Shown: positions 7,655-17,173, counted from the stretch's first letter. The stretch is DNA of 64,000 bases from an uncultured Neomegalonema sp. (GCA_938008165.1 CALLLP010000019.1:1-64000), one strand, 5' to 3'. Numbers and translations: made by a program. Notes: a model not told the origin generated them from the letters alone.

Positions 7655-8653
7655 TCAGGCGCTGCAACTCCCCCCGCCCAAAACGCAGAATTTTGCGCAA
7701 TGGGGATGGTTGAGCTTGATGGGTTTTTCCGCCGATTCCAGCGTCGCCCCCAGCTCGAATTGTTCGTCATATGCCAGCAGCGTACACGCAAGAACCGCCG
7801 GAGCATCCGCCCCCTTGCGCCGTACGACCATGCGCGAAGTGGCGCACATGATATCGGCGGGGGATTGGTCGAGGATGCCCCAGCAAGCGCCGGTGATCTC
7901 CGGCACTTCGACCGTGTCGTCCATTTCCGGGAACAGGATGCAGCGCGAGGGATCCTGCGCGTCGATCTCGACGCCGGTTTCGGCAAAAAGCGCGGCATAG
8001 CCCGACCGGGCCTCCGCATCCGTTTCGCCCCAGCAGGTGCGGCCCGCCGCATCGAGGCGAAAGCCTTCGCTCGCCAGCCAGCGCATCCCGCGCATCATCC
8101 GGTCGAATGAGCCGGTGCCCCGTTCGCGGTCATGCAGATCGGCTGTATGATGATCGATCGAGATGCGCAGGGTCAGCGCATCGCCGAATCGCTCACGCAA
8201 GGCCCGCAGCCCTTTTTTCACGCGCGGACGCATCATCGGCGTCATGGCATTCGTCAGGATCAAAACCTTGTAGCCGCGTTCCAGCGCAGCCTCGGCCATG
8301 TCGTTCATATCGGGGTTCATGAACGGCTCGCCGCCCGTAAAGCCAATCTCGGTCACGGGCCAGCGCTTTGACCCCGCCGCATGCCGCGCCTCGATCTGAT
8401 CGAGATAGCCGCGCACCTCGTCGGTGGTCAGATAGACCAGCGCATCATTGGTCGGGCTGGACAGAATATAGCAATTCTCACATTCGATATTGCATAAGGT
8501 GCCCGTGTTGAACCACAGGGTCTCGACCCCCTTCAACGGAACACGCGCCCGCGTCTCGCCCGTCGCAGTCAAATCGGGATCGACGAATTTACCCCGAGGC
8601 AGGAGGGTCGCATTCTGTTTTTCACCGCTTGTTACCCGGCCGCTGCCATCCAT
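7655..8653 (-). CDS. Radical SAM protein with Cys-rich C-terminus
   Basis: 332 aa from the ATG at 8653, which has GGAGAG five bases upstream; the in-frame TTG at 8671 is less likely. The CxxxCxxC motif (C54, C58, C61) ligates the [4Fe-4S] cluster, and GFTGGEPF is the SAM-binding GGE motif. About eight further cysteines lie in the second half, ending HCAKFC...SC close to the C-terminus, which suggests an auxiliary iron-sulfur cluster as in SPASM/Twitch enzymes. The substrate is not evident. No precursor-peptide gene or maturation partner is visible nearby, so a peptide-modifying role is only a possibility. It converges with the DUF2945 gene. Confidence 0.8.
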   Translation of the reverse strand: MDGSGRVTSGEKQNATLLPRGKFVDPDLTATGETRARVPLKGVETLWFNTGTLCNIECENCYILSSPTNDALVYLTTDEVRGYLDQIEARHAAGSKRWPVTEIGFTGGEPFMNPDMNDMAEAALERGYKVLILTNAMTPMMRPRVKKGLRALRERFGDALTLRISIDHHTADLHDRERGTGSFDRMMRGMRWLASEGFRLDAAGRTCWGETDAEARSGYAALFAETGVEIDAQDPSRCILFPEMDDTVEVPEITGACWGILDQSPADIMCATSRMVVRRKGADAPAVLACTLLAYDEQFELGATLESAEKPIKLNHPHCAKFCVLGGGSCSA

Positions 8654-8854
8654 GGACTCTCTCCGTATCAATCGATTACGCGCAAACCGTCGCGCTATAT
8701 CCCTATATGGTGCAAGTCAAATCGAGGAGGCGCGCGCTCTCGCTTTCGTCATCGTGTGTGACCGTTGCAGGAGCGCACCTCTGTTTTGAGCTTTGCATCG
8801 GCGCGCGACCTGTGCGACTCCATCAGTCCGGTGAATAACAGGAATACGCGGCGA

Positions 8855-9889
8855 ATGGACAGGATCAGAGCCTTTTTCGCATGGTGGTTCGGTGAATTGC
8901 GGTCGGTTTTCTCCGGACGCAAGCGCGCGCCGGTGGCGCTTGTCTTCTCCCAGCATGAAATCGCCCTGCTGGAGCGGGGGACCGATACGGCGCTGGGGAT
9001 CGTCGCCTATGACGATGCCGACCGCGCCGCCCGGATCGAAACCCTGCGCAGCATCGCCGAAAAACGCACCGGACCGGGCGCGCCGGTCGAAATTCGTCTG
9101 CCCAGCGAACAAGTGCTCTTTCGCGAAATCGAAACCCCGGTATCGGAAACCGGCACCCGAAACCTTGCGGTGCGGATCGCCGAGACCTGCGGACGCAAGG
9201 CCCATGAGCTGACCACCGTATCGGGACCGGCGATTCGCCTGTCCGACGGAGGCAAGCCCGGCATCCTCACCGCCGCTGCCCTGACCAGCAGCATCGAAGA
9301 CGCCGTGCGCATGGCGCGGGATTGGGGATTCGAGGCGGTGCGGGTCACGAGTGTCGACTGGCCCCGCAAATTCGTGGACGGCCCGCAATTCTATGCCCGC
9401 GAGATGTCCCTGCGCTCGCCGGTGCGCTCGCGCGCCATGCTGGGGCTTGCGGCGCTGGTCGTGGTGCTGGCGCTGGCCGCCGCCACGCGAGCGGTGATCG
9501 CCCGTTCGGCTCTGGCCGAGGAAACCCGCATCCTCGTCGCCCGAACGACCGAACCGAATGTCGATATGATGAAGGTGGAACTGGATCTGGCCGAATTCGC
9601 CCATGCCGCCTCGGCGGCCATCGAAGATCGCTCCGCGACGGTTCCGGCATGGTATGTCCTGTCGGAACTGGCCACCCTGCTGCCCCCCGATATCGCGCTG
9701 GAGGTCATTGAATATACCCCCGGACAAATCACGCTGGAGGGCGAAGGCTCGTCCCTCGACATTCTCAAGCGCAATCTGGAACGTTCACCCCTCTTTAGCG
9801 GTGTGCGGATTCGCGAAACGAAAAGCCGGGGCAAGGGCACCGCCGCCTTTGATATCGGGGCCAGCGTCAATGCACGGGGGCCGACATGA
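8855..9889 (+). CDS. GspL/PilN-like type II secretion assembly protein
   Basis: 344 aa from the ATG at 8855, preceded by AGGA; an upstream extension to 8765 is possible but has no support. The cytoplasmic part (about 1-200) resembles the GspL/PilM ATPase-like fold in its broken strand-helix pattern. One membrane helix follows at about 205-222, then a PilN-like periplasmic region (LAEFAHAASAAIEDR...LSELATLLPPDIALEVIEY) that ends in a ferredoxin-like repeat. GspL bridges the secretion ATPase to the inner-membrane platform. The next two genes overlap by 4 bp each and look like GspM and GspC. No gspD, gspE or gspF is present in the window, so the machine is incomplete here. Family call from pattern, moderate confidence. 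Confidence 0.6.
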   Translation: MDRIRAFFAWWFGELRSVFSGRKRAPVALVFSQHEIALLERGTDTALGIVAYDDADRAARIETLRSIAEKRTGPGAPVEIRLPSEQVLFREIETPVSETGTRNLAVRIAETCGRKAHELTTVSGPAIRLSDGGKPGILTAAALTSSIEDAVRMARDWGFEAVRVTSVDWPRKFVDGPQFYAREMSLRSPVRSRAMLGLAALVVVLALAAATRAVIARSALAEETRILVARTTEPNVDMMKVELDLAEFAHAASAAIEDRSATVPAWYVLSELATLLPPDIALEVIEYTPGQITLEGEGSSLDILKRNLERSPLFSGVRIRETKSRGKGTAAFDIGASVNARGPT

Positions 9890-10437
9890 CCGATGCCGGA
9901 CGCAATACCGCCGCCGCCCTGATCCTGTTCTTCGCGCTCATCATGGCGCTGCTCACAGCCCTGATCGTGCCGACATTCATCAACTGGACCGAAAACGGGC
10001 GCAGCATCCGCGAGAACCGCGAAAAGATCGCCGCAATCCGCACCTCGCAGACCTCCTTCGTACGGGTCAAGCGGGCGAGCGATAACTGGAGCCTGTTCGC
10101 ACGCTCGCCCGAAGCCGGTTTTCTGGATGCCGCAACGCCTGAGGACGCGGTGGTCGAGGCCCGCGCCTACCTGACCACCCTGATCGCGCGCCACGGCGGA
10201 TCGCTCGGCAAAGCCGAATTCACGCCGGGCGAAACCAAGCGTAGCCAAGTGGAAACGGTGGTCATGGATGTGACCGCAACCCTGCCCAAAAACACCCTCG
10301 CCCCGTTTCTCGTGGAGCTGGAGAACAGCCCGCCCTATGCGCTTGTCAGTGCCTTTCGGGCGACCGAGAATGGCGAAGACCGGGTGACGCTCGTGCTGAA
10401 AAGCCAGATGCAGCGGCTGTCGGAGGCCCCGTTATGA
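9886..10437 (+). CDS. GspM-like membrane protein
   Basis: 183 aa. A short cytoplasmic start is followed by one hydrophobic helix (about 10-31) and a periplasmic region with a coiled segment (about 35-50) and a ferredoxin-like fold ending in DRVTLVLKSQMQ, as in GspM. GspM partners GspL in the type II secretion inner-membrane platform. It overlaps the upstream gene by 4 bp (ATGA) and the downstream gene by 4 bp, so translation is coupled. Sequence similarity in this family is low, and the assignment rests largely on size, topology and neighbours. Confidence 0.55.
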   Translation: MTDAGRNTAAALILFFALIMALLTALIVPTFINWTENGRSIRENREKIAAIRTSQTSFVRVKRASDNWSLFARSPEAGFLDAATPEDAVVEARAYLTTLIARHGGSLGKAEFTPGETKRSQVETVVMDVTATLPKNTLAPFLVELENSPPYALVSAFRATENGEDRVTLVLKSQMQRLSEAPL

Positions 10438-11162
10438 AACGCGATGTCGGATATGCCGTCTTTGCCGCCCTGACCCTGTCTGCACTGGCCGCGCTCTGGG
10501 CGCTGGCCAAGGCCCCGGAACTCGCGGACCCGGATACCCAAGATCGCGTGCGCGGCCCCAGCGGATCGGTGCCGGTCCTGCCCCGGCCCGCCCCGAATAC
10601 CGAAGCGATCGAGCAGGCACAGGCCGTGCTGAACACCCGCGACCTGTTCCGCGCCGCCGCCCCCGCCGATATGGCGACCCTGCGCCGCCTATCGACCGCC
10701 CAGATCGCCCCGCCGGTCGAGCTTGTGCCGGTCGAACCAGCCCCCCGCCGCGACACTGCGCGCTTTACCGCCACGCCGCAGGTCTATGCCCCGCCGCGAC
10801 CGGCTCAACCTGCCCAGAACCAGAACCGAAACAGCGTCGCGGCCCTGCCCTTCTCGCCACCGCCCCAGCCCCAGCCCCAGACCGCACGCCCCGTGCCGAG
10901 ACCGCAGCCCATCGCCCCATCGCCCTCCGCCCGGCAAGCGGTCACGATGCGCGATCCACGGTTCCCGCTCACCCTGCGCGGCGTTTTCCCCGATCCGCGC
11001 ACGGGCGGGCGCGCCCATGTCGCCCTGCCAAACGGACGGATCGTCTCGACCGGGCCGGGGGGCGTGATCGAGGGGTTTCAGGTCGTGCAGATCAACCCCG
11101 CCTCGATCATCGTCCAAGGCCGGGGTGGCCCACCCTATCGCCTTGAAATGCCGGGGTATTGA
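10434..11162 (+). CDS. GspC/PilP-like protein with Pro-rich linker
   Basis: 242 aa. An N-terminal membrane anchor (about 7-25) is followed by a long Pro/Ala/Gln-rich linker (about 95-170). The C-terminal domain (about 178-242: LTLRGVFPDP, 'VALPNGRIVSTGPGG', then 'VVQINPASIIVQ') resembles the HR domain of GspC, which contacts the secretin. The same sequence type is seen in PilP-like proteins. It closes a three-gene GspL-GspM-GspC-like set. Its last 28 bases overlap the end of the convergent DUF1365 gene. The substrate of the system is unknown. Confidence 0.6.
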   Translation: MKRDVGYAVFAALTLSALAALWALAKAPELADPDTQDRVRGPSGSVPVLPRPAPNTEAIEQAQAVLNTRDLFRAAAPADMATLRRLSTAQIAPPVELVPVEPAPRRDTARFTATPQVYAPPRPAQPAQNQNRNSVAALPFSPPPQPQPQTARPVPRPQPIAPSPSARQAVTMRDPRFPLTLRGVFPDPRTGGRAHVALPNGRIVSTGPGGVIEGFQVVQINPASIIVQGRGGPPYRLEMPGY

Positions 11163-11914
11163 GGGGGCGAATCGCTGTATCGTCCGCGATTGCCCGGATG
11201 GCGAAAGAAGCGCGCCCCCTTCAGGCGCAGGCGCAGGGCGTGCCAATAGATGCCCGCGATCACCTTGACAGTCATCAACGGCATCGCGGCACAGGCGCGC
11301 AGGAGCGCCCGGTCGGTCAACGGCTGCCGATCCGCGTTTTCAGCGGCGATCATCGTCAGCCCCTCCGTGCCATCCACCCGGATGCGCAGGTTCAGTCTCC
11401 CCCCCGTCTCGCCCAGCGTGAACGCATAGGATTGATCCGGCGAGATAAAGGGCGAGACGTAGAATGTCTTGGCCCCGCCATGGCGATAAGGGGCCGTTCC
11501 AGACAGTGGATAGACATAATGGGTCATATCCGTATCGGTATTGCGAACTTCGTAGATCACCGCCATCGGCGCACCCTCGGCATCCAGCCCCAGATACATC
11601 GACAGGGGATTGAACGCGTAGCCGAGCAGGCGCGGAAACGTATAGAGCATCAGCCGGGCCGGGGTCGCGATTCCGTGGCGGGCCAACAGCGCATCGGCCC
11701 AGGGGCGCAGGGGAGAACCGTCCCTTGGGCCATGGTCCCGGTCATGCACGGCCAGAAGGTTGCGCCGGTTATGCGACAGCCAGCGCAAGCCCCAGGCGCC
11801 CAGGCCATCCACATCGAGCCACACCCGGAACACCCGATAGGCGAAGCGATGCACCCGCCGCCCATCCGGCATCCGGCGGAGATGCATGACCCGCGCGCGG
11901 TAGAGGGCATTCAT
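11135..11914 (-). CDS. DUF1365 protein
   Basis: 259 aa from the ATG at 11914; the open frame extends further upstream but only as antisense of the flavoprotein gene. Typical DUF1365 features are present: RVHRFAYRVF near the start, 'LGYAFNPLSMYLG', 'AVIYEVRNT' and 'KTFYVSPF'. The molecular function is not known. It is usually found beside an amine-oxidase-type flavoprotein and a cyclopropane-fatty-acid-synthase homologue, and the flavoprotein is directly upstream here (stop at 11925, 11 bp before this start). I infer a role in modifying membrane fatty acids or in photo-oxidative defence. The gene converges with, and slightly overlaps, the GspC-like gene. Confidence 0.82.
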   Translation of the reverse strand: MNALYRARVMHLRRMPDGRRVHRFAYRVFRVWLDVDGLGAWGLRWLSHNRRNLLAVHDRDHGPRDGSPLRPWADALLARHGIATPARLMLYTFPRLLGYAFNPLSMYLGLDAEGAPMAVIYEVRNTDTDMTHYVYPLSGTAPYRHGGAKTFYVSPFISPDQSYAFTLGETGGRLNLRIRVDGTEGLTMIAAENADRQPLTDRALLRACAAMPLMTVKVIAGIYWHALRLRLKGARFFRHPGNRGRYSDSPPQYPGISRR

Positions 11915-11924
11915 GCGGCGCGCC

Positions 11925-13253
11925 CTATGCCGCCGCCCGATCGGACAGGATCGGCCTGCGCGTGTCCCGCGCCCAATCGGGCCGGACGCCCAGCGCCTCG
12001 GCCACGCGCAGGGCCGAGCGCAATCCATCCTCGTGAAAGCCATAGCCGAGCCATGCCCCAGCAGACCAGATGCCGCCCCGGCCCTGCACCCCGTCAAACG
12101 CCGCCTGCGCCTCGAATGCACCGGTGTCGAAGAAGGGATGCGCATAGTCATAGGTGCCGAACACAGTATCGGGGTCCGGTTCGCGGTGGGGGTTGAGGGT
12201 CACGAAAAGCGGCATCGCCGTGTCGATATTCTGGAGACGATTCATCCAATAGGTCAGGCTCGCACTCTGATCCGCCGTGCCGCCGACCACTGTATTCCAG
12301 CTCGACCATGCCTTGCGCGTCTTTGGCATCAGGGAGGCATCCCGGTGCAGTACGGCGCGGTTGGGGGTGAAGGCCACTTGGCCCAGCAGCGCGCGGGTCT
12401 GGGCATCCGCATCGGGGCGCAGGGCAAGGGCCTCGTCGGAATGGGTGGCGAGAATCGCCTGATCGAAGGGCAGGGTCTCGCCACTCTCCAGCGTCACGGT
12501 CACGCCCTCGCCCCCGCTGGTGACTGCGGCGACCGGCATGCCAAGGCGCACCCGCGCGCCCAGTTCCGCCGCCGCCCGCTCGACATAGCTGCGCGAGCCG
12601 CCCGTGACCGTCCGCCACTGCACCGCATCGCCCAGTCCCGCGAACAGATCGTGGTTCTCGTAGAATGCAAACAGGCTGCGCGCCGGAAAGGCGGCAATAT
12701 CCGCACTGCGCGTCGACCAGATCGCCCCGGCCATGGGATAGAGATACAATCGCTTGAACGCCTCGGAATATCCCCGTGCATCCAGCCATTGCTCGATCGG
12801 CTCGTCATGGGCCTCATCGGAGGCAAGCGCCGCCTGTGCCTCGCGGTTAAAGCGCAACACAGAGCGCATCGCCCCCACAAAGGACGGGCGCAGGATATTG
12901 CGGCGCTGGGCAAAAATCTTGTCGAGGTTATCCGCCGCCCACTCGATCCGCCCGCCATCGACCGTGAAACTGAGCGACATATCCGACCATTCCGTCGGCA
13001 CCTTATAATGGTCGAAAAAGGCGGTGAGATTGGGGTAGGTCTTCTCGTTATACACGATGAACCCCGTATCGACATCGACCGACCTACTGCCCTGCGCGGC
13101 GGGATAGGCGATCCGCGCCGTATTCGCATGCCCCCCCAACCGATCCGCTTTCTCGAACAGGGTGACGTCATGATGCGGGGCAAGGGCAAGGGCCGCCCCG
13201 ATGCCGGAAATGCCGGAACCGATGATGGCGATGCGTTGACGGGGATGGGTCAC
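11925..13253 (-). CDS. Amine-oxidase-type FAD protein (COG2907-like)
   Basis: 442 aa starting at a GTG at 13253. The FAD fingerprint IAIIGSGISGIG (about 8-19) is followed by RLGGHANT and 'DTGFIVYNEKTYPN', characteristic of the COG2907 flavoproteins. Near the C-terminus, 'GIWSAGAWLGYGFHEDG' is the second flavin-contact motif. Family members accompany DUF1365 and CFA-synthase homologues; in Rhodobacter such genes belong to the singlet-oxygen response and to synthesis of modified (including furan) fatty acids. It probably oxidises or desaturates an acyl chain, but the reaction is not shown by sequence. It is co-oriented with the photolyase gene upstream (99-bp gap containing a 10-bp palindrome) and DUF1365 downstream. 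Confidence 0.82.
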   Translation of the reverse strand: MTHPRQRIAIIGSGISGIGAALALAPHHDVTLFEKADRLGGHANTARIAYPAAQGSRSVDVDTGFIVYNEKTYPNLTAFFDHYKVPTEWSDMSLSFTVDGGRIEWAADNLDKIFAQRRNILRPSFVGAMRSVLRFNREAQAALASDEAHDEPIEQWLDARGYSEAFKRLYLYPMAGAIWSTRSADIAAFPARSLFAFYENHDLFAGLGDAVQWRTVTGGSRSYVERAAAELGARVRLGMPVAAVTSGGEGVTVTLESGETLPFDQAILATHSDEALALRPDADAQTRALLGQVAFTPNRAVLHRDASLMPKTRKAWSSWNTVVGGTADQSASLTYWMNRLQNIDTAMPLFVTLNPHREPDPDTVFGTYDYAHPFFDTGAFEAQAAFDGVQGRGGIWSAGAWLGYGFHEDGLRSALRVAEALGVRPDWARDTRRPILSDRAAA

Positions 13254-13283
13254 GGGCAGGTCTTTCTCTGAATTTTCATGTGC

Positions 13284-13306
13284 CGCCCCGGATGTGATCC
13301 GGGGCG
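13284..13306. repeat. Perfect 10-bp inverted repeat, 3-nt loop
   Basis: CGCCCCGGAT at 13284-13293 is followed by GTG and the exact complement ATCCGGGGCG at 13297-13306. It lies between the photolyase stop and the flavoprotein start on the minus strand. With no T-run it is more like an mRNA stability or attenuation hairpin, or a dispersed palindromic element, than a standard terminator. Confidence 0.7.
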
Positions 13307-13352
13307 ACGGGGCTTTCAGTACGGCTCAATCGGATCGCGACGGACGTGCAGC

Positions 13353-14765
13353 TCACCCCCGCATCTCTTTATATGCCGCCAGCGCCCGCTCACGGCCTTC
13401 CTTCAGCCCGATGACAGGGTCGGGGCGCTTGTCTGCGGCCGCCATCTGCCATGAGCGCGGAATCGCCGCGAAGAAATTGGCGGCGTCTTCCGACCCCTTG
13501 CCCATCCAGCGATCGACATACCCGTCCTTCGAGTCGAATTTCTCGACCTGCGTTTCGGGATTGAAGATGCGGAAGAACGGCGTGGCATCCGGCCCGGATC
13601 CCGCCACCCATTGCCAGCCCATTGCATTCGAGGCCGGGTCATAATCGGTCAGACACTCGCGAAACCACGCCTCGCCCACGCGCCAATCGGTCATCAGGTG
13701 CTTGGTCAGATAGCTCGCGGTCAGCATCCTCATGCGGTTATGCATGTATCCGGTGGCATAGAGTTCGCGCATGGCGGCATCGACCCCGGCCACGCCGGTC
13801 ATCCCCCGCCGCCACCGCTCCGCATCCTCGTTATCCGCGCGCCATGGAAAGACGTTCCATTCCTCGCGCCAATTCGCGGTCGCCAGATCGGGATAATGGA
13901 ACAGCAGATGATAGGCGAATTCGCGCCACAACAATTCCTGTAGATAGACCGTCGCACCCTTTTCCGAGGCGGGCGAGCCGGTCATATGGGCGCGGATGCG
14001 ATGCCATGCCGTCCGGGCGCTGATCTCGCCCCAGGCATAGTTTTCCGACAGGCGCGAGGTGCCGGTCTTAGCCAAGCCATTACGCCCGTCATCATATGCC
14101 GCGACGATTCCGGTGAAATCCTCCAGCCGCTCCAACGCTGCCGCCTCGCCGATATTGGCATAGCGCGCGACGATCTCGCCGCCCCGGTCCATGCCCGCCC
14201 CCAGCGCCCAATGCGCCAGCGATTCGCTGTCAGGCCATGTCTTGGGGGCCGCGAGATGATCGGGCGCGGGCAACGGGGTTCCGATATCGCCTTCCCGCCC
14301 GAAGCAGGCGCGCTTGAACGGCGAATAAACGCGGTAGGGTCCACCCGTCTTGGTCTCGATGGTCCACGGCTCGAACATCAGATGCGCACGGACACTGATT
14401 GCCTCGATGCCGTCGTCTTTAAGCGCCGTCTTGACCGCCGTATCGCGCTCCCGCGCCGCCTTGTCATAGTGACGCCCCCAGACAACCCGCTTCGCGCCCG
14501 TTTCCCCGATCAGGGCGCGCAGCACCGTCAGCGCATCACCCCGGCGCAGAATCAATCGCTGACCCCGCTGTTCCAGCGTTGCGGCAAAAGCTTCGATTGC
14601 CTTGCCCAGCCGCCATTGCGCCGCAGCGCCGCCCGCCTCGCGGGCACCCGAATCGAGGATAAAAACCGGGATAACCGGGCCATCCCCTGCCAGCGCCTCC
14701 ATCAGCGCGGGGTTATCGGCAAGGCGAAATTCCTTGCGGATCCACAGGATTGTCGGGTTAGGCAT
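13353..14765 (-). CDS. phrB: Deoxyribodipyrimidine photolyase (class I CPD photolyase)
   Basis: 470 aa, the normal length for class I photolyases. The N-terminal antenna-binding Rossmann domain starts ILWIRKEFRLADNPAL. The C-terminal FAD domain contains 'WREFAYHLLFHYPD', 'YMHNRMRMLTASYLTKHL', 'WFRECLTDYDPASNAMGWQW' and 'FFRIFNPETQ', which bind the U-shaped FADH- and the lesion. The enzyme reverts UV-induced cyclobutane pyrimidine dimers with visible light. It is the first gene of a minus-strand run with a flavoprotein and DUF1365. In related phototrophs photolyase belongs to the singlet-oxygen sigma-factor regulon, but I could not find a convincing matching promoter upstream. All main motifs are intact. 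Confidence 0.93.
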   Translation of the reverse strand: MPNPTILWIRKEFRLADNPALMEALAGDGPVIPVFILDSGAREAGGAAAQWRLGKAIEAFAATLEQRGQRLILRRGDALTVLRALIGETGAKRVVWGRHYDKAARERDTAVKTALKDDGIEAISVRAHLMFEPWTIETKTGGPYRVYSPFKRACFGREGDIGTPLPAPDHLAAPKTWPDSESLAHWALGAGMDRGGEIVARYANIGEAAALERLEDFTGIVAAYDDGRNGLAKTGTSRLSENYAWGEISARTAWHRIRAHMTGSPASEKGATVYLQELLWREFAYHLLFHYPDLATANWREEWNVFPWRADNEDAERWRRGMTGVAGVDAAMRELYATGYMHNRMRMLTASYLTKHLMTDWRVGEAWFRECLTDYDPASNAMGWQWVAGSGPDATPFFRIFNPETQVEKFDSKDGYVDRWMGKGSEDAANFFAAIPRSWQMAAADKRPDPVIGLKEGRERALAAYKEMRG

Positions 14766-14963
14766 GGTATTGTCCGCTGATATCCGGGCGATATGCCCGA
14801 ACTAGGCCCAGAGAACGCGAAGGCCACCACATCGCGGAATCGCATGACCCGGCCACATCGCCGCATTGCCCCCGTCGTCCGGGTAGGTTAGGTGTCTCAG
14901 GAATGTGAGTATTCGGCACTGGCCCCTCCCGGCCTGTGTCTCGCGAACGAGGGAGCGTTCTGC

Positions 14964-16598
14964 ATGACGGAAGTGACCACCGGGCACGATCACGCCCATG
15001 ACGACGGACACGAAGAACTCAGTTTCTTCACCCGCTGGTTCTGTTCAACGAACCACAAAGATATCGGCATCATGTATCTGTGGATCGCCGGATTCTTTGG
15101 CCTGATCGCGATCATCTTTTCGATGATCATGCGCGCGGAGCTGATGTATCCGGGCGTTCAATTCATGACCGATGCAGAGGGCGGGCCGAATGGCCAGTTC
15201 TGGAACGTCGCGATCACGGCACATGGCATCCTGATGATGTTTTTCGTGCTGATCCCCGGCCTGTTCGGCGGGTTTGGCAACTTCTTCATGCCATTGCAGA
15301 TCGGTGCGCCGGATATGGCGTTTCCGCGGCTGAACAATCTCAGCCTCTGGCTGTTTACGGCGGGCGGCGCACTTGCGGTGATGTCGGTCTTCGTAGGGGA
15401 TGGTGCCGGGGTCGGCTGGGTGCTCTATGCGCCGCTATCGACCACGAATACCGCCGATAACATGTCGGTCGATCTCGCGATCTTTGCGGTCCACCTTTCG
15501 GGGGCCTCCTCGATTCTGGGCGCGATCAACATCATGACGACCTTCCTGAACATGCGCGCACCGGGAATGACCCTGTTTCGCGTGCCGCTGTTCGCATGGT
15601 CCATCTTCATCACCGCCGTGCTGATCCTGCTCGCCCTGCCTGTTCTGGCCGGTGCGATCACGATGCTGCTGACGGATCGCAACTTCGGTACGTCGTTCTT
15701 CGATCCTGCCGGTGGCGGCGACCCGATCCTCTATCAGCATCTGCTGTGGTTCTTCGGGCATCCGGAAGTCTACATCATCATCCTGCCCGCCTTCGGCATC
15801 GTCAGCCATGTCATCGCGACCTTCTCGAACAAGCCGGTCTTCGGCTATCTCGGCATGGTCTGGGCGCTGATCGGGATCGGCCTGCTCGGCTTCGTCGTCT
15901 GGGCGCATCATATGTACACCTCCGGCATCAATGCCGACACGCAGGCGTATTTCATGCTGGCGACGATGGTGATCGCCGTACCCACGGGGATCAAGATCTT
16001 CTCCTGGATCGCGACCATGTGGGGCGGCTCCATCCGGTTTGAAACGCCGATGCTGTTTGCCATCGGGTTCATCTTCCTGTTCACCCTCGGCGGCGTGACC
16101 GGCATCGTGCTGTCTCAGGCAGGCGTGGACCGGGCATTGCACGACACTTATTACGTGGTGGCCCACTTCCACTATGTGATGAGCATCGGGGCGGCGATGG
16201 GCGTGTTTGCAGGCATGTATTACTGGCTCGGCAAGATGTCGGGCCGTCAGTATCCGGAATTCTGGGGCAAGGTGCATTTCTGGTCGTTCGTCATCGGCGT
16301 GAACATCACCTTCTTCCCGCAGCAGTTCCTCGGCTTTGCCGGGATGCCCCGCCGCTACATGGATTATAACGAGGCCTTCGCGGGCTGGAACTGGTGGTCT
16401 TCGATCGGTGCGTTTATTTCGGGCCTGTCCTTTGCGCTGTTCATCGGCATCGTCTTCTGGACGCTGGCACGGGGCAAGAAGGTCGCCGATAACCCATGGG
16501 GTGAAGGCGCGGATACGCTGGAATGGACCCTGCCATCCCCGCCCCCGGCGCATACCTTCGAGACGCTGCCGATTATTCGCAACAGCGGACATCACTAA
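14964..16598 (+). CDS. ctaD: Cytochrome c oxidase subunit I (aa3 type)
   Basis: 544 aa from the ATG at 14964 (GGGAG upstream). An in-frame extension to 14892 exists, but the family begins near this Met with a His-rich cytoplasmic tail. Twelve membrane helices. Ligands are visible: the heme a His in [11 protein letters not shown], the CuB His-Tyr pair in [13 protein letters not shown], the CuB His pair in WAHHMY, and heme a3 and a His in 'VVAHFHYV'. It reduces O2 to water while pumping protons across the inner membrane. Subunits II and III and the assembly genes are not adjacent, so ctaD stands alone as in many Rhodobacterales. A DUF2244 gene follows 14 bp later and is probably co-transcribed. 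Confidence 0.97.
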   Translation: MTEVTTGHDHAHDDGHEELSFFTRWFCSTNHKDIGIMYLWIAGFFGLIAIIFSMIMRAELMYPGVQFMTDAEGGPNGQFWNVAITAHGILMMFFVLIPGLFGGFGNFFMPLQIGAPDMAFPRLNNLSLWLFTAGGALAVMSVFVGDGAGVGWVLYAPLSTTNTADNMSVDLAIFAVHLSGASSILGAINIMTTFLNMRAPGMTLFRVPLFAWSIFITAVLILLALPVLAGAITMLLTDRNFGTSFFDPAGGGDPILYQHLLWFFGHPEVYIIILPAFGIVSHVIATFSNKPVFGYLGMVWALIGIGLLGFVVWAHHMYTSGINADTQAYFMLATMVIAVPTGIKIFSWIATMWGGSIRFETPMLFAIGFIFLFTLGGVTGIVLSQAGVDRALHDTYYVVAHFHYVMSIGAAMGVFAGMYYWLGKMSGRQYPEFWGKVHFWSFVIGVNITFFPQQFLGFAGMPRRYMDYNEAFAGWNWWSSIGAFISGLSFALFIGIVFWTLARGKKVADNPWGEGADTLEWTLPSPPPAHTFETLPIIRNSGHH

Positions 16599-16612
16599 CA
16601 GGAGCGGCTGGA

Positions 16613-17173
16613 GTGATATCCGATCCTGAAAAAACATCGATGGCCGGGGGGCAACCTCCGGCCATCGACGCATCGGACGATCCGCCCGCTTGGCAGGTTG
16701 TCCTCTGGCCGCATCGGTCCCTGTCAAAGCGTGGCCTGCGGATTTTTCTGACGATTCTCGGCGGGCTGTTCACGTTTTTCGCGGCGATGACCTTTCTCGC
16801 CCCAACGCCCTATGAGATCGAATGGGGCGCGCATCTGGGCGTCGTCGCCATCGTCATCGGGTTCATGCTCGCCGCGTTCCTGCTGGTCTGGGGCCTGTTC
16901 CTGCGCAATTACCGGGACGCGCGCTATCACGAGCGAATTGCCATCGAGCGCAATATGCTGGTGATCGAGGCGCGCCACCCGAAGCGCCCCGTCAAACGCT
17001 GGGAATTTCGCCCCTACTGGACCAATGTTCGCACCCGCACGACCCGGCATATCGAGAACCAGCTCCTGCTGTCATCTTCGGGCCGGATCGTCTCCATCGG
17101 CGCTTTTCTGACCCCCGACGAGCGCGCCGAGCTGGCCGTCGAGATCGAAAACGCGATCACGCGGTTCGCCTGA
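16613..17173 (+). CDS. DUF2244 membrane protein
   Basis: 186 aa. The start is a GTG at 16613 with AGGAG seven bases upstream; an ATG at 16640 is an alternative with a poorer site. Two membrane helices at about 41-62 and 73-97 are followed by a cytoplasmic beta-rich domain (IAIERNMLVIEARHP...VKRWEFRPYWTNV...SIGAFLTPDERAELA), typical of DUF2244. It sits 14 bp after ctaD in the same direction. The family often neighbours oxidase genes in alphaproteobacteria, so an accessory role in oxidase biogenesis is inferred. No catalytic residues recognised. Confidence 0.85.
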   Translation: MISDPEKTSMAGGQPPAIDASDDPPAWQVVLWPHRSLSKRGLRIFLTILGGLFTFFAAMTFLAPTPYEIEWGAHLGVVAIVIGFMLAAFLLVWGLFLRNYRDARYHERIAIERNMLVIEARHPKRPVKRWEFRPYWTNVRTRTTRHIENQLLLSSSGRIVSIGAFLTPDERAELAVEIENAITRFA

